From assembly GCA_003094535.1 (NCBI GenBank), contig NATV01000105.1, forward strand, positions 20,525 to 84,524: a DNA stretch of 64,000 bases. The letters run 5' to 3'. Below, piece by piece: positions 28,823 to 40,369 of this stretch. How positions within the stretch are numbered: the first letter of the stretch is position 1; every line of letters starts with the position of its first letter. Position numbers and translations under genes: made by a program. This DNA is from a gamma proteobacterium symbiont of Ctena orbiculata (GTDB lineage: Bacteria > Pseudomonadota > Gammaproteobacteria > Chromatiales > Chromatiaceae). The notes beneath the pieces were generated by a model. The model saw only the letters and a program-made list of their open reading frames with translations. It ran no database searches and was not told the DNA's origin.

Positions 28823-29107
28823 ATGAAAATGATACTAGCAACAGCAGCCATGATTCTGTCCGCCAACCTGTACGCAACCTCTTATGACGACCTCTACGGG
28901 GTGGTCGGCAACGATCACGACTTCTATATCGGTTCATCCGATTCGAACACCCTGCCCACGGCCGTTCAGCCCGGTATCGGTGATCAGTACGGAAGCTCGT
29001 TCCTCTACTCTGAGGGATTCGCCAAGACCAATAGCAAGTTGCAGCCTGGACATGGCGATGGATACGGCAGCAGCCTGATCGATGTCGGTGCTTCGGTTAA
29101 CTGGTAA
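28823..29107 (+). CDS. small exported protein with internal QPGxGDxYGSS repeat
   Basis: 94 residues from ATG 28823, preferred because GAGGA sits 9 bp upstream; ATG 28808 has none. A Sec signal peptide (MKMILATAAMILSANLYA) is followed by a short acidic, Gly/Ser/Tyr-rich mature part. Two units are repeated: VQPGIGDQYGSSFLYSEG and LQPGHGDGYGSSLIDVG. No family is recognised. The repeats could be short beta-strands or a metal or surface motif. A perfect hairpin follows the stop. Confidence 0.6.
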   Translation: MKMILATAAMILSANLYATSYDDLYGVVGNDHDFYIGSSDSNTLPTAVQPGIGDQYGSSFLYSEGFAKTNSKLQPGHGDGYGSSLIDVGASVNW

Positions 29108-29120
29108 TGGAACTCCCGCT

Positions 29121-29144
29121 TGAGCGGGGCCACTGCCCCGCTCA
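29121..29144 (+). terminator. stem-loop after the small exported protein gene
   Basis: TGAGCGGGGC-CACT-GCCCCGCTCA, a perfect 10-bp stem 14 bp after the stop. The following bases are not a clean T tract, so it may be a Rho-independent terminator of modest strength or an mRNA-stabilising hairpin. Confidence 0.5.
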
Positions 29145-29443
29145 TCTCCCGCCTTTGGTTTCACTCACCGCAGGATCAATTTGCTAAATCGATGGGTACA
29201 AAACTCACTAAGGTCCAATATGAACTCTTAACCCATTGAAATAATATAGAAAAATAAACAGAAAAAAAGGTTGCCTGGCGGGCTCCTCCGGCTGCAACCT
29301 GGGATCGAAGATCGCCGCTCGGTGGCGTAATGTTGAATTTCTTGGTGTTCTTTGAATCCAAATCCCGAAAGAGGACGTATATGGGAGTTAGGTGCGACTT
29401 GGTCGCCGGTATTGTCAATATCTGATCAACGTTGAGGTGAAAT
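29145..29443. other. intergenic, no gene recognised
   Basis: AT-rich first half, then a partly self-complementary stretch (GGTTGC...GCAACC around 29269-29300). No coding frame with a ribosome-binding site was seen. Confidence 0.4.
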
Positions 29444-31201
29444 GTGCCGCCAACACACTCAACCTTTCCAGCACTGATCTTGCTGCTGGTACTTACGTCT
29501 TGTGCGACCTTCGATCGTCAGGCTGATCAATACACCGTCCTCCCCCAGGGGGAGATGGAGGCAGTGCGCAGTGAAGCCAAGAAACTGATCGACCGACTCC
29601 TAGAGGAGGAGATCGTCCCGGGTCTGAGCATCGCTCTGGTGGACGGAGAGGGACCTATCTGGCTCGAAGGGTTCGGCATGGCTGACAGCCGTACTGGCGA
29701 GCGAGTCGATAGCCGTACCCTATTCAGGATCGGATCCCTGACCAAGCCCGTCACTGCGATTGCAGTCATGCAACTTGTCGCGCTGGACAAGATCGACCTG
29801 GATGCACCCCTGAGTAAGCAGCTGAAGGGCTTTTCCATCCGCCATCACGAACATCAGGACCGGGCGCCGGTGACACCCCGCCAACTGCTGAGTCACCGCA
29901 GCGGTCTACCCAGCGACTTGCGCAAAGGCATGTACACGGATACGCCCTTCACCCAGGTGACGAAACTGCTCCATGATGAATATGCCGCCTATCGCCCCGG
30001 TAAGCTCTATAGTTACTCGAATATCGGCTATGACCTGCTTGGGCATTTGATTCAGCAGCGATCCGGCGTTGCCTACACCGAGTTTGTCGAGCGCTCTCTC
30101 CTTGCCCCTCTGGGAATGGAGAGCAGCGGCTTCACCCTTTCAACGCAGATGGCGGCAAGGCTCTCCGCCGGTCATATGGATGGCCTGGTGAGGCCTCATC
30201 CACCGCTCAGAGACACTCCCGCGCTGGGGCTCTACACAAGCGGTGAGGAGCTGGGACTGCTGATGAGCGCGATGCTCGGCCGACGCGTACCCGGTCTGCC
30301 GAATGAGCTGTTGAATCAGATGTGGCAGCCACAGACCTCGGATGGCCAGGTTTCGTTGGGTGTATTGCCGGGATTCGGATGGTTCGTTGAAGAACATTCG
30401 GTGCTCGGCAAGCATGTCCGTCACGGCGGCACAACACTGCTCTTCGGATCGGAGATGGCGCTGCTGCCGGAACAGGCTTTGGGTATTGCGGTGTTGGCCA
30501 ATGGCGCAGGCAGCAACCGGGTTGCACGAGAGATGGCGACCACCATTCTCACCATTGCGGCTTCGCTCCGGGGGACTGTCCCGAAGCGGCGCCTGCAACG
30601 GATCGCGAATCAGGGGCCGTCCGGCTTCAATACGCCGTCGGGCGGTTATGCCACCGACCTTGGGCTACTGATGGTCGATGCGGAGCAGCCCAGACTCTGT
30701 GCCTGCATTATCGAGCGTATCCTCGATCTGGTGCGTTTTGATGACGGCAGCCTGGGACTGACGCCGGAAAGTATCAAGGAGCTGCCGGAGGGTTACCGGG
30801 TACTGGGTGAATTGCGTCTGCGCGAGCGCGAGATCAATGGCATGGATGTCCTGGTGGCAGACCGTAACGGCAATGAGATCATGCTGGGCAATAGAATCGA
30901 ATCAGAGCGCTGGCAAGCGAGTTGGAAAGAGCGCTTGGGCAGCTACAGGACGATCAATCCGGATGGTGAGTTTTCGATTCAGGACCTCAAATTGAGCGAT
31001 CAGGATGGTGTGCTCTGTCTGCACTACCGCGCACCTCATCTGAGTGAGAATCAGATCAGGGTCCCGCTGCAACCCATATCCGACACTGAAGCGGTGGTCC
31101 AGGGATTTGGTCGCGGCGGTGGGGAGACGGTACAGATCGTGGAGGTAAACGGTAAGCAATGCCTGAAATTTTCAGGCTACATGGGGGAGCCTCGGGATTA
31201 A
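29444..31201 (+). CDS. serine hydrolase lipoprotein, class C beta-lactamase/DD-peptidase fold
   Basis: 585 residues starting with GTG 29444 behind GAGGTG. The lipoprotein signal ends in LVLTSC. The beta-lactamase-family domain (~35-370) has SxxK at Ser98-Lys101 (GSLTKP), YSN at 191-193 (YSYSNIG) and HGGTT as the third motif. A ~200-residue C-terminal region of unclear fold follows, as in many periplasmic esterase/beta-lactamase-like proteins. Substrate unknown. It precedes an ECF sigma/anti-sigma pair by ~180 bp and may be linked to that envelope response. Confidence 0.85.
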   Translation: MPPTHSTFPALILLLVLTSCATFDRQADQYTVLPQGEMEAVRSEAKKLIDRLLEEEIVPGLSIALVDGEGPIWLEGFGMADSRTGERVDSRTLFRIGSLTKPVTAIAVMQLVALDKIDLDAPLSKQLKGFSIRHHEHQDRAPVTPRQLLSHRSGLPSDLRKGMYTDTPFTQVTKLLHDEYAAYRPGKLYSYSNIGYDLLGHLIQQRSGVAYTEFVERSLLAPLGMESSGFTLSTQMAARLSAGHMDGLVRPHPPLRDTPALGLYTSGEELGLLMSAMLGRRVPGLPNELLNQMWQPQTSDGQVSLGVLPGFGWFVEEHSVLGKHVRHGGTTLLFGSEMALLPEQALGIAVLANGAGSNRVAREMATTILTIAASLRGTVPKRRLQRIANQGPSGFNTPSGGYATDLGLLMVDAEQPRLCACIIERILDLVRFDDGSLGLTPESIKELPEGYRVLGELRLREREINGMDVLVADRNGNEIMLGNRIESERWQASWKERLGSYRTINPDGEFSIQDLKLSDQDGVLCLHYRAPHLSENQIRVPLQPISDTEAVVQGFGRGGGETVQIVEVNGKQCLKFSGYMGEPRD

Positions 31202-31381
31202 TAAAGGTGAAGCATGCCTTGGATTCAACAAACCCGTAACGGGGCGAATTCGCTTTTGCGGGCACCGCTGCGGTAGGTTTGCCGGTAACAGACGAGGGGG
31301 GCGACGAGTTGGCCAAGACTCTTGCCGCCATGACGCCATGCCAGTACTCTTGTGGCTGGTTCACATCCCTTGGGGGGATTC

Positions 31382-31966
31382 ATGGCGAATGGAGATAGAG
31401 ATCCACAGGATGCCATACAGCAGCGCAATCAGGAGCTGGAACAGTTGCTGGCCGCTTGTGCCCTCAACGATCGCAAGGCATTTTCCCGGCTCTACAGCAT
31501 CACTTCAGCGAAACTATATGGCGTGGTGCTACGTATATTATACAGAGAGGAGTGGGCGCAGGATTGTCTGCAGGATGCCTACATCAAGGTATGGAACAAT
31601 GCCGGGAACTATCGCGCGCAAGTAGCGGCGCCATTGACCTGGATGTCGGCAATCGCGAGAAACCAGGCATTGGACCTGCTGCGTAAGCACAAGCGCGAGG
31701 TGATGGAGAGTGATGACAAGGGTTACCAGGAGCAGGTTGACGGCAACCCGCTGCCACTGGAAGGCCTTAGCCGTAGTGACGACGGCATGCGTTTGCAGAG
31801 GTGTCTTGAGCAGTTGAAGGAGCAGCAGCGACAGGTCATTGCCCTGGCCTACTTCAAGGGATTTACCCACGATGAGCTGGCGGCCTATACTGACACGCCG
31901 CTGGGTACGGTCAAGACATGGATACGTCGGGGTCTGGATCAATTAAGGAGGTGTCTTGAGTCATGA
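31382..31966 (+). CDS. RNA polymerase sigma factor, ECF (SigK-like)
   Basis: 194 residues from ATG 31382, preceded by a GGGGGGATTC site; an in-frame start 30 bp upstream is less likely. Sigma region 2 (AFSRLYSITSAKLYGVVLRI, then DCLQDAYIKVWNN) and region 4 (QRQVIALAYFKGFTHDELA, GTVKTWIRRGLDQLR) are clear. It overlaps the anti-sigma start (ATGATG at 31963), so the two are coupled. Such pairs usually respond to oxidative or envelope stress and autoregulate. Confidence 0.9.
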   Translation: MANGDRDPQDAIQQRNQELEQLLAACALNDRKAFSRLYSITSAKLYGVVLRILYREEWAQDCLQDAYIKVWNNAGNYRAQVAAPLTWMSAIARNQALDLLRKHKREVMESDDKGYQEQVDGNPLPLEGLSRSDDGMRLQRCLEQLKEQQRQVIALAYFKGFTHDELAAYTDTPLGTVKTWIRRGLDQLRRCLES

Positions 31967-32655
31967 TGCCTGATAACGAACATGAAGAACGCGACATCCT
32001 TGCCGGCGAGTACGTCCTCGGTACCCTGGAGGGAGAGGCGCGCGTCGAATTTGAGCGGCGCTTGCAGACCGACATCCAGCTGCGGGAAGAGGTCGATGCT
32101 TGGCAACGACGCTTGGCCCCCATGCTGGACGCCGTTGAACCGGTGACACCGCCCAAGGCCGTGTGGGATCAGATCTCTCGTCGCATCGCGCCGGCCGACA
32201 CGGGCGCGGCTGATAGCAGCGGTTTTTGGAACAGTCTCAGCTTCTGGCGCAATCTCGGTATGGTCACCGCCACCCTGGTACTGGTGCTGGGCATGACGCT
32301 GCTGACCACAAGGCAGCAGGTGATGGAGATGGAGAGCATCATGGTGGTGCTGAACGATCAATCGAGGCCCGGTTGGCTGGTGGGTGCGCCGGCACACGAA
32401 CGTTTTCTCAAGGTCAAAGCCGTGGAACCGACTCCCTTGCCGAAAGGAAAAGTCTGTCAATTGTGGATGGAGGATGAGCGGGGACGCCTTCATCCCCTGG
32501 GACTCTTACCCCATGATGGCAGTGAACAGATGGACCTGCCTACAGCCCTTGGCGATCAGCATAGATTCAAGGTTTCGATCGAACAGCTGAATCAGCTGCC
32601 AAAGGACGAGCCAAGTGAGGAGATCGTGTTCGTGGGAAGTCTGACCGAGATCTAA
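31963..32655 (+). CDS. anti-sigma factor, RskA/anti-sigma-K family
   Basis: 230 residues. The N-terminal zinc-less anti-sigma domain starts with DILAGEYVLGTLEGEARVEF. A single membrane helix (LGMVTATLVLVLGMTLL) lies near residues 97-113. The C-terminal periplasmic RskA domain (KVCQLWMEDERGRLHPLGLL) follows. It would hold the ECF sigma factor at the membrane until a periplasmic signal triggers release. It overlaps the sigma gene by 4 bp. Confidence 0.88.
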   Translation: MMPDNEHEERDILAGEYVLGTLEGEARVEFERRLQTDIQLREEVDAWQRRLAPMLDAVEPVTPPKAVWDQISRRIAPADTGAADSSGFWNSLSFWRNLGMVTATLVLVLGMTLLTTRQQVMEMESIMVVLNDQSRPGWLVGAPAHERFLKVKAVEPTPLPKGKVCQLWMEDERGRLHPLGLLPHDGSEQMDLPTALGDQHRFKVSIEQLNQLPKDEPSEEIVFVGSLTEI

Positions 32656-33035
32656 CGCTGCCGGCAGCATTGCTCCGGACGAAGAAATGCCCAGCCAAAT
32701 CTCGGCGCGAGGGACGCTGTTGCTCCCGCGACAGCCCAGTAATGAAAATAGTGATCGATACGCTAGAGACCCATGGCGAAGACGCTTCATACATCGTTCG
32801 AAAATGGTGCGTTTCAGCGGTTAAATCATTAAGGAATGCTTAAAGAACCATTGCAGGGGGCTGTGCTGCCTCGTATTACTGACAATTCGTCACAATAAGT
32901 TCTCTTGAACCCCTCTTCGTGGTTTAATTTCCATAATTTTAGTTTGGTATATCCCTGCTTTAATGACGTAGGCTAGTGTGTATGAACTTCCTGTCATCGG
33001 TTGCTTAAAATTGGCAGGAGAGGAGGGAAACAGCC
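32656..33035. other. intergenic region before the GGDEF-EAL gene
   Basis: 380 bp with no supported gene. No confident -35/-10 pair was found. The end carries a strong ribosome-binding site (GGAGAGGAGGGAAAC) that serves the short frame at 33036, not the GGDEF-EAL gene. Confidence 0.4.
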
Positions 33036-33077
33036 ATGTGGAAGCGTCACGAGCTAGTATGTAACGCATTGTTATGA
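33036..33077 (+). CDS. putative 13-residue leader peptide upstream of the GGDEF-EAL gene
   Basis: ATG 33036 follows an unusually strong GGAGGGAAACAGCC site. It encodes MWKRHELVCNALL, then a stop that overlaps a second ATG (33074, ATGA). That second frame runs 16 codons and crosses the ATG of the GGDEF-EAL gene, which itself has no visible ribosome-binding site. A translational relay is inferred. Confidence 0.3.
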   Translation: MWKRHELVCNALL

Positions 33078-33096
33078 AACAACAAAAACGATATCA

Positions 33097-35646
33097 ATGC
33101 ATATGTGGAGCAGCAAAGGCCTGATACCTGATCTGAATTCCTATCGAGGGCGCTATACCCTTTTCTCCCTATTGGTCGGCGTGGCATTGATCAGTTTCGC
33201 CTACCTCGGATGGAGTCTGGTCAACAAGATCAGCCAGAGACAGATTGACAACATTACCGCACGTACCCTTGCGGCCGGTGTCCTGGTTGATGCCCAAACT
33301 CAACTCAATCTGTTGGAAAACAAGCTGCAGCGTATCCTCAACGAGCCGATGAAGGAGGAGTTGTCCGCGACCGAGGAGACGCTGCACAACCTTGAACAGG
33401 TACTCATCGACCTGATCGAATCGCTGAAAAACCTGCCGTCGGATGAAGGCATGCTGGCGGAGGGTATGCTCGAGGATAAGCTGCAACTTGAGCGGGAGGT
33501 GCAAAGACTGATCGAGGTCCGACGCGATGTCGAAGGCTGGTTTCCAGCCATGAACCTGATGCTGGAGGAGATGTACCCCCATAACAAGGGCATACTCAGC
33601 GAACTGCAGTTGCTGCGTCAGGAGGTGGAGGTGGGGTTTCCTCAGCATCAGCAGCTCGATGCAATCAACCAGATCTCCACGCTGCAGAGACTCTGGCTGG
33701 GAATCACCGGTGAACTGCGCCTGATGGTGGCCAACCGGTTTGGCCTGTTCGCCTCCAATCAAGAAACCGAATTCTCCCGGCGTAACGGCAATATCAACGA
33801 TTTCGCCGAGCGCTTCATCACCCATTTGAATATTCTCGAGGACTATTTCGATGCCAATGACCAGGGGTTCATTCTCTCCGACAGCCTGACGGCTATGGAG
33901 GTCCACTACAAATCCTGGATGAAGCGCTACCAGCGGGTATTACAGTTTATAGAGAAGCCCACCTGGCGCATGGATCTGTATCTCATGCGCGAGGCGATTA
34001 CCCCGCTGCTGGATCGCATACGTCAACGTTTCTCGCGTATCGATCTGACCCTCGATACCCAATCGGGGGATGGCATCACGCATCTCACCGATACCGCAAA
34101 ACAGCTGTCGTTATCGATCCTTGGCATGGCTCTGCTGGGATTGCTGCTACTCTTTCTTGCCTTTCAGTTCATCAAGCGCAATCTGCTGCAGCCGATCGGT
34201 CATACCGCGGCGGCATTGAAACAGGAAGCCAGGGGTGGTCTGGAACCGAACCTGCCGGCGAAGAAAAATCTGCGGGAGATCCAGGATCTGATCGATGCCT
34301 TCAGTGATATGCGGCAGCAGGTACACAGTCGCCAGCGCCACCTGGATCATGTCGCCCACCACGATGCCCTGACCCAGCTTCCCAACAGGATTCTGTTTCA
34401 CGACAGACTTGAGCATGCATTGGCGATTGCCCTCAGGGGAGATGGCCTGATCGGGCTTATGTTTCTCGATCTGGACCGTTTTAAGCAGGTGAATGACAGT
34501 CTTGGTCACTTGGTTGGGGATGAGTTGTTGAAGCTCATCGCCGAACGCCTGACCTCCCTGGTGCGCAGTTCCGATACTGTGGCAAGGTTGAGCGGCGATG
34601 AGTTTGCGATTCTGGTCGAGGGTATATCGAGTCGTGAAGATATGATGCCCCTCGCGGAAAAGATCTTGCGGGCGATCGAGCAGCCGGTCGAGGTGGCGGG
34701 CCAGGAACTGCGTGTCTCCGCATCCATCGGCATAGCGATGGCACCCTTGGATGATGTGTCAGCCGACTTTCTCATCCGCGATGCCGATACCGCCATGTAT
34801 GAGGCTAAGCGACAAGGACGTGCCGCCTATCGCTTTTTCAACAACGAAATGACGGCTCGGGCCGCGGAAGGATTGCAGCGGGAAAATGAGGTCCGGCTGG
34901 CGGTGGAGGCGGGGCAGTTCAGCTACCATTTCCAGCCGATTCTCGAATCAAACAACGGCGAGTTATTCTGTTATGAAGCCCTGCTGCGTTGGCATCATCC
35001 GCAGCGCGGTATCCTGACTCCCGATCAGTTTCTGCCGGTTCTCAACGACACCGGACTTATCACTACCCTCTTCGATCCTCTTCTCGAGCAGGCGATTAGA
35101 TTTCAAAAAGAGCAGAGTTGCGGTGCAGAAGATGTGGCCATCTCATTCAATCTCTCCGCCAGGCTGCTCAACGATCCGGTCTTTTGCCGCAATCTGCTGG
35201 AGAGTCTCGTGGTGAGCAGGATATCCCCGTACAGCCTGATCCTCGAGATAACAGAGGATATTCTGACCCAGGAGCTGGCCGAAGCAGACCGGTTTCTGCA
35301 CCAGGCGAAATCACTGGGGGTAAGAGTCGCGCTGGATGATTTCGGCACCGGCCAGGCCTCCCTCGGTCATCTGCGACAGTTCCCCTTCGACCTGCTCAAA
35401 ATAGACAAGGAGTTTGTCCACAATGTTGCCTTGGACAGCAACGATGCCAGCCTGGTGCGCGCAATGATACAGCTGGCGCATGCCTTCAATATCCAGGTCA
35501 TCGCCGAAGGTGTGGAGAATGAGGGTCAGCTGACTTTTCTTCAGCAGCAGAACTGCGACTATATCCAGGGTTATCTGGTCGGATCCCCCAGGCACAAACA
35601 GCACACCGCCGAGGCGCTGCAGGCAGCGCTTCTGTTTGAAACCTGA
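33097..35646 (+). CDS. membrane-bound diguanylate cyclase/phosphodiesterase (GGDEF-EAL)
   Basis: 849 residues. Membrane helix near 17-40, a large helical periplasmic sensor (~45-335), a second helix near 335-358, a HAMP-like linker, then GGDEF and EAL domains. The GGDEF signature is SGDEF (499-503) with an inhibitory I-site RSSD at 490-493. The EAL motif is intact (Glu627-Leu629) with DDFGTGQASL further on. It should make or break cyclic-di-GMP; the intact EAL with an I-site favours dual or phosphodiesterase activity. No ribosome-binding site is seen at its ATG. Confidence 0.9.
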   Translation: MHMWSSKGLIPDLNSYRGRYTLFSLLVGVALISFAYLGWSLVNKISQRQIDNITARTLAAGVLVDAQTQLNLLENKLQRILNEPMKEELSATEETLHNLEQVLIDLIESLKNLPSDEGMLAEGMLEDKLQLEREVQRLIEVRRDVEGWFPAMNLMLEEMYPHNKGILSELQLLRQEVEVGFPQHQQLDAINQISTLQRLWLGITGELRLMVANRFGLFASNQETEFSRRNGNINDFAERFITHLNILEDYFDANDQGFILSDSLTAMEVHYKSWMKRYQRVLQFIEKPTWRMDLYLMREAITPLLDRIRQRFSRIDLTLDTQSGDGITHLTDTAKQLSLSILGMALLGLLLLFLAFQFIKRNLLQPIGHTAAALKQEARGGLEPNLPAKKNLREIQDLIDAFSDMRQQVHSRQRHLDHVAHHDALTQLPNRILFHDRLEHALAIALRGDGLIGLMFLDLDRFKQVNDSLGHLVGDELLKLIAERLTSLVRSSDTVARLSGDEFAILVEGISSREDMMPLAEKILRAIEQPVEVAGQELRVSASIGIAMAPLDDVSADFLIRDADTAMYEAKRQGRAAYRFFNNEMTARAAEGLQRENEVRLAVEAGQFSYHFQPILESNNGELFCYEALLRWHHPQRGILTPDQFLPVLNDTGLITTLFDPLLEQAIRFQKEQSCGAEDVAISFNLSARLLNDPVFCRNLLESLVVSRISPYSLILEITEDILTQELAEADRFLHQAKSLGVRVALDDFGTGQASLGHLRQFPFDLLKIDKEFVHNVALDSNDASLVRAMIQLAHAFNIQVIAEGVENEGQLTFLQQQNCDYIQGYLVGSPRHKQHTAEALQAALLFET

Positions 35647-35799
35647 CGGTTTTCCTGACCAGTGGATGGTCGCGTTCGATCCTGCGTGGTGATCAGAACA
35701 AAATGACACCTGCAAGGCCTTGACAGAGAAGATAAAGTACCGTAGATTTCGCGCTCCCCTTTTGCATGGGTATCGCAACCCGATTCCCTGCAGAGACCT

Positions 35800-35875
35800 G
35801 TCCCCATCGTCTAGAGGCCTAGGACACTGGCCTTTCACGCCGGTAACAGGGGTTCGACTCCCCTTGGGGACGCCA
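35800..35875 (+). tRNA. tRNA-Glu (anticodon TTC)
   Basis: 76 nt including an encoded CCA. The acceptor stem GTCCCCA pairs with TGGGGAC, the anticodon loop CTTTCAC gives TTC at 35834-35836, and the T-loop is GGTTCGACT. It stands alone between the GGDEF-EAL gene and the chemotaxis receptor. Confidence 0.97.
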
Positions 35876-36032
35876 ATAAAACAATAAGTCACCGTGATTT
35901 ATTGGCTGTTTTTGAGTTCTCAGAAGAAGAGAATTGTGGATCTGCGTTCACGCTGAAGCGCATTCAGGTGACTGTCTCAGATCTCTTATAGTGTGCGTTC
36001 TACACTAGCTTGTAGCAGTTTTGCTGCGCCTT

Positions 36033-37601
36033 CTAACGTAAAAACTGTACGATCAACCTGTTCAATTGGCTGACCGTGGTCACAATCTTTTCAGTGGCGT
36101 GCACACTTTGCATGGCGCCTTCCGCGGTGGCGCCGGCAACATCATTAACATTCACGATATTCTTGTTTATCTCTTCCGCTACTGCCGTCTGTTCCTCAGA
36201 TGCAGTGGCGATCTGGTGATTCATGTCATTGATGGTATTGATCGCACCGGCAATGGTTTCCAGCGCCTCGCCGGCTCTGGCGGCCTGTTCCACGCTCTTG
36301 CCCGCGGTGTCCCGGCTCTTCTCCATGACCTGAACAGCCTCCCGGCTGCCATCCTGCAACTGCTCGATCATCGCCTCAATTTCGCTTGCCGATTTTTGCG
36401 TGCGCCCGGCCAGGGTGCGCACTTCATCCGCGACCACCGCAAAACCACGTCCCTGCTCACCGGCGCGAGCAGCTTCGATGGCGGCATTGAGCGCCAACAA
36501 GTTGGTCTGGTCTGCAATCTCTTTGATAACGCACAGGGCATCACCCATGTTGGTCGTATAAGTCGAAAGTTTTTCGATCACCGAGGCCGCTTTCTGAATC
36601 TCATCGGCCAGATTGTTGATGACCTCGATGGTCGTATCCACCACATCCTTGCCATGGGCGGCTTCACCCAGTCCCAATCCGGTGGACTCAGCCGCACGGT
36701 TGGCGCTTTCGGCCACCTCGCGAATGGTTGCCGTCATTTCGGTCATGGCGGTAGCCACCTGTTCAATTTCACTTGTCTGGGTGATCACTCCTTTGTTGGT
36801 TTGATCAGTGATGTTCGAGGTGTTTTCGGCTACCTCATTGAGCGTACGGGTGGTATCCGAGAGTCGGCCAATGACGGCTCTGAGTTGAGACTGCTGCATC
36901 CTCAGTGCCAGTTCGATGCGTCCAAAATCATCATCCCGACCGGTATAGATTCGACGCATCAAGTCATTATCGAAGAGTGATTTTGACTCCTTGACCAGTC
37001 TAGTAAAAGGCGTTGTAAGAAAGAGATTGACCCCTACAATCAGCACCAGCGTGGAGAATAGACCGACAGCGTTTATCGTGATGCTGCTATTCGCCTGACT
37101 GGTGATCGCATAGGGAAGAAGCGATAGCAGATTACCCAGGATCAACTTAACGTTCAGCCCAATCTTGCTGCCTATACCCGGTTTGACGGGCTTGCCTTGC
37201 AGAAGACGTTGATAGAGCGGTTCCGCTCTCTGTACCCACGCCGGATCGGGTTTGTATCGGACTGATTGGTATTCAACCGTTGAGCCTTCCTGCAGTATCG
37301 GCGTCACAAAGGCATCGACCCAATAATAGTCGCCATTTTTGCAACGGTTTTTCACCACTCCCATCCAGGGATTGCCTGCCTTGACTTCTGTCCAGAGATT
37401 CTCGAATGCGGCAGGAGGCATGTCCGGGTGGCGTACGATATTGTGGTTCTGATCCAACAACTCATCTTCGGAGAAGCCGCTGATGTTGATGAATGTGGGA
37501 TTGGCGTAAGTGATGGCACCCTTCAGGTTGGTTGTTGAAAGGATGTTTTTATCCTCGCCAAAGACTACTTCATGGTCGGTAATCGGAAGATTTTTTTTCA
37601 C
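36033..37601 (-). CDS. methyl-accepting chemotaxis protein with PAS domain (Aer-like)
   Basis: 522 residues. The N-terminal PAS domain (residues ~10-120, [20 protein letters not shown]) is of the redox/oxygen-sensing Aer type. Two hydrophobic segments near 150-200 anchor it ([17 protein letters not shown] and [19 protein letters not shown]). A HAMP-like stretch precedes the signalling domain with the hairpin tip [20 protein letters not shown]. There is no periplasmic sensor, which fits energy taxis through a bound flavin. It is transcribed opposite to tRNA-Glu and has no che genes nearby. Confidence 0.9.
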   Translation of the reverse strand: MKKNLPITDHEVVFGEDKNILSTTNLKGAITYANPTFINISGFSEDELLDQNHNIVRHPDMPPAAFENLWTEVKAGNPWMGVVKNRCKNGDYYWVDAFVTPILQEGSTVEYQSVRYKPDPAWVQRAEPLYQRLLQGKPVKPGIGSKIGLNVKLILGNLLSLLPYAITSQANSSITINAVGLFSTLVLIVGVNLFLTTPFTRLVKESKSLFDNDLMRRIYTGRDDDFGRIELALRMQQSQLRAVIGRLSDTTRTLNEVAENTSNITDQTNKGVITQTSEIEQVATAMTEMTATIREVAESANRAAESTGLGLGEAAHGKDVVDTTIEVINNLADEIQKAASVIEKLSTYTTNMGDALCVIKEIADQTNLLALNAAIEAARAGEQGRGFAVVADEVRTLAGRTQKSASEIEAMIEQLQDGSREAVQVMEKSRDTAGKSVEQAARAGEALETIAGAINTINDMNHQIATASEEQTAVAEEINKNIVNVNDVAGATAEGAMQSVHATEKIVTTVSQLNRLIVQFLR

Positions 37602-37897
37602 TCTTATTAATCACTTATTACATACTGAGCAGGAGGTTAACTAGGGTTCCAGTGCTGTTTTTGTCGGTATGGCAAGTGAAAACTTTAGTCAATGATGTAA
37701 TAAAAAGTGATTACCTATCCAAGCCCTTCTCATGGCGGTTGTCCTCAGCATCTTCCCACGTGGCGATGGCACGCTGGATCTGCCCAGGCGTTAACGCACC
37801 CGTTGTGCCTATTGAGAAGGGAGCACCCGCCCCACCTCATTCCAATGGCAGGGGGTTGGGAAGGACCTGTCTAGCGGTGAAGGAACCAGCCGGTTTA
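37602..37897. other. intergenic, no supported gene
   Basis: 296 bp between the receptor and the lysine-rich gene. A short minus-strand frame without a start (TPGQIQRAIATWEDAEDNRH) is open for ~35 codons; I cannot assign it to a family. No promoter or terminator is obvious. Confidence 0.35.
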
Positions 37898-38197
37898 CTA
37901 GGATTTTCCAAGCATGCCGTCGATGATGCCCTCGCACTCCAGCCAATCCTCCACATCATGACCCGGTTCGAAATTGCGCTGTTCGGCACGATAGTAGGCC
38001 ATGGTCGCAATCATCTCATAGCGCTCTCTTGGGCTGATTGAGGCCTTTGCGCTGCCCTTTTTCACAGATTTTTTAGCGGCCACTTTCTTCGCGGCTACCT
38101 TTTTCTTTGCCGCCTTTTTTTTACTTACCTTGGCCTTGATTTTTTTCTTTGTTGCGGTGCTCTTTTCCTCTTTGCTGGCCACGTCATTTCTCCCCAT
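37898..38197 (-). CDS. lysine-rich DUF2934 domain protein
   Basis: 99 residues. The first ~50 are a histone-H1-like run of Lys, Ala and Val (KKKAAKKKVAAKKVAAKKSV). The last ~45 form a DUF2934 domain (SPRERYEMIATMAYYRAEQR, then EDWLECEGIIDGML). Such proteins are small cytoplasmic polycations that probably bind nucleic acid; the exact role is unknown. The lysine repeat echoes that of the exported PEP-CTERM protein at 57381. Confidence 0.8.
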   Translation of the reverse strand: MGRNDVASKEEKSTATKKKIKAKVSKKKAAKKKVAAKKVAAKKSVKKGSAKASISPRERYEMIATMAYYRAEQRNFEPGHDVEDWLECEGIIDGMLGKS

Positions 38198-38291
38198 TGC
38201 TAAAAGTAATAAATGTAGTTTAATAAGTGCGCGTGACAGTCTCGCTACAGCTGCTTTATATGCGATTCACGGTTGGCTTGTCTAGTCATTC

Positions 38292-40293
<2,002 letters not shown>

Positions 40294-40369
40294 ATGATCA
40301 TCAAAAAGCTGAATCATTTGAACATGGATCAAAGCCTATGGAGGCAAAGCCTCGGCACTCTTTTATCTT

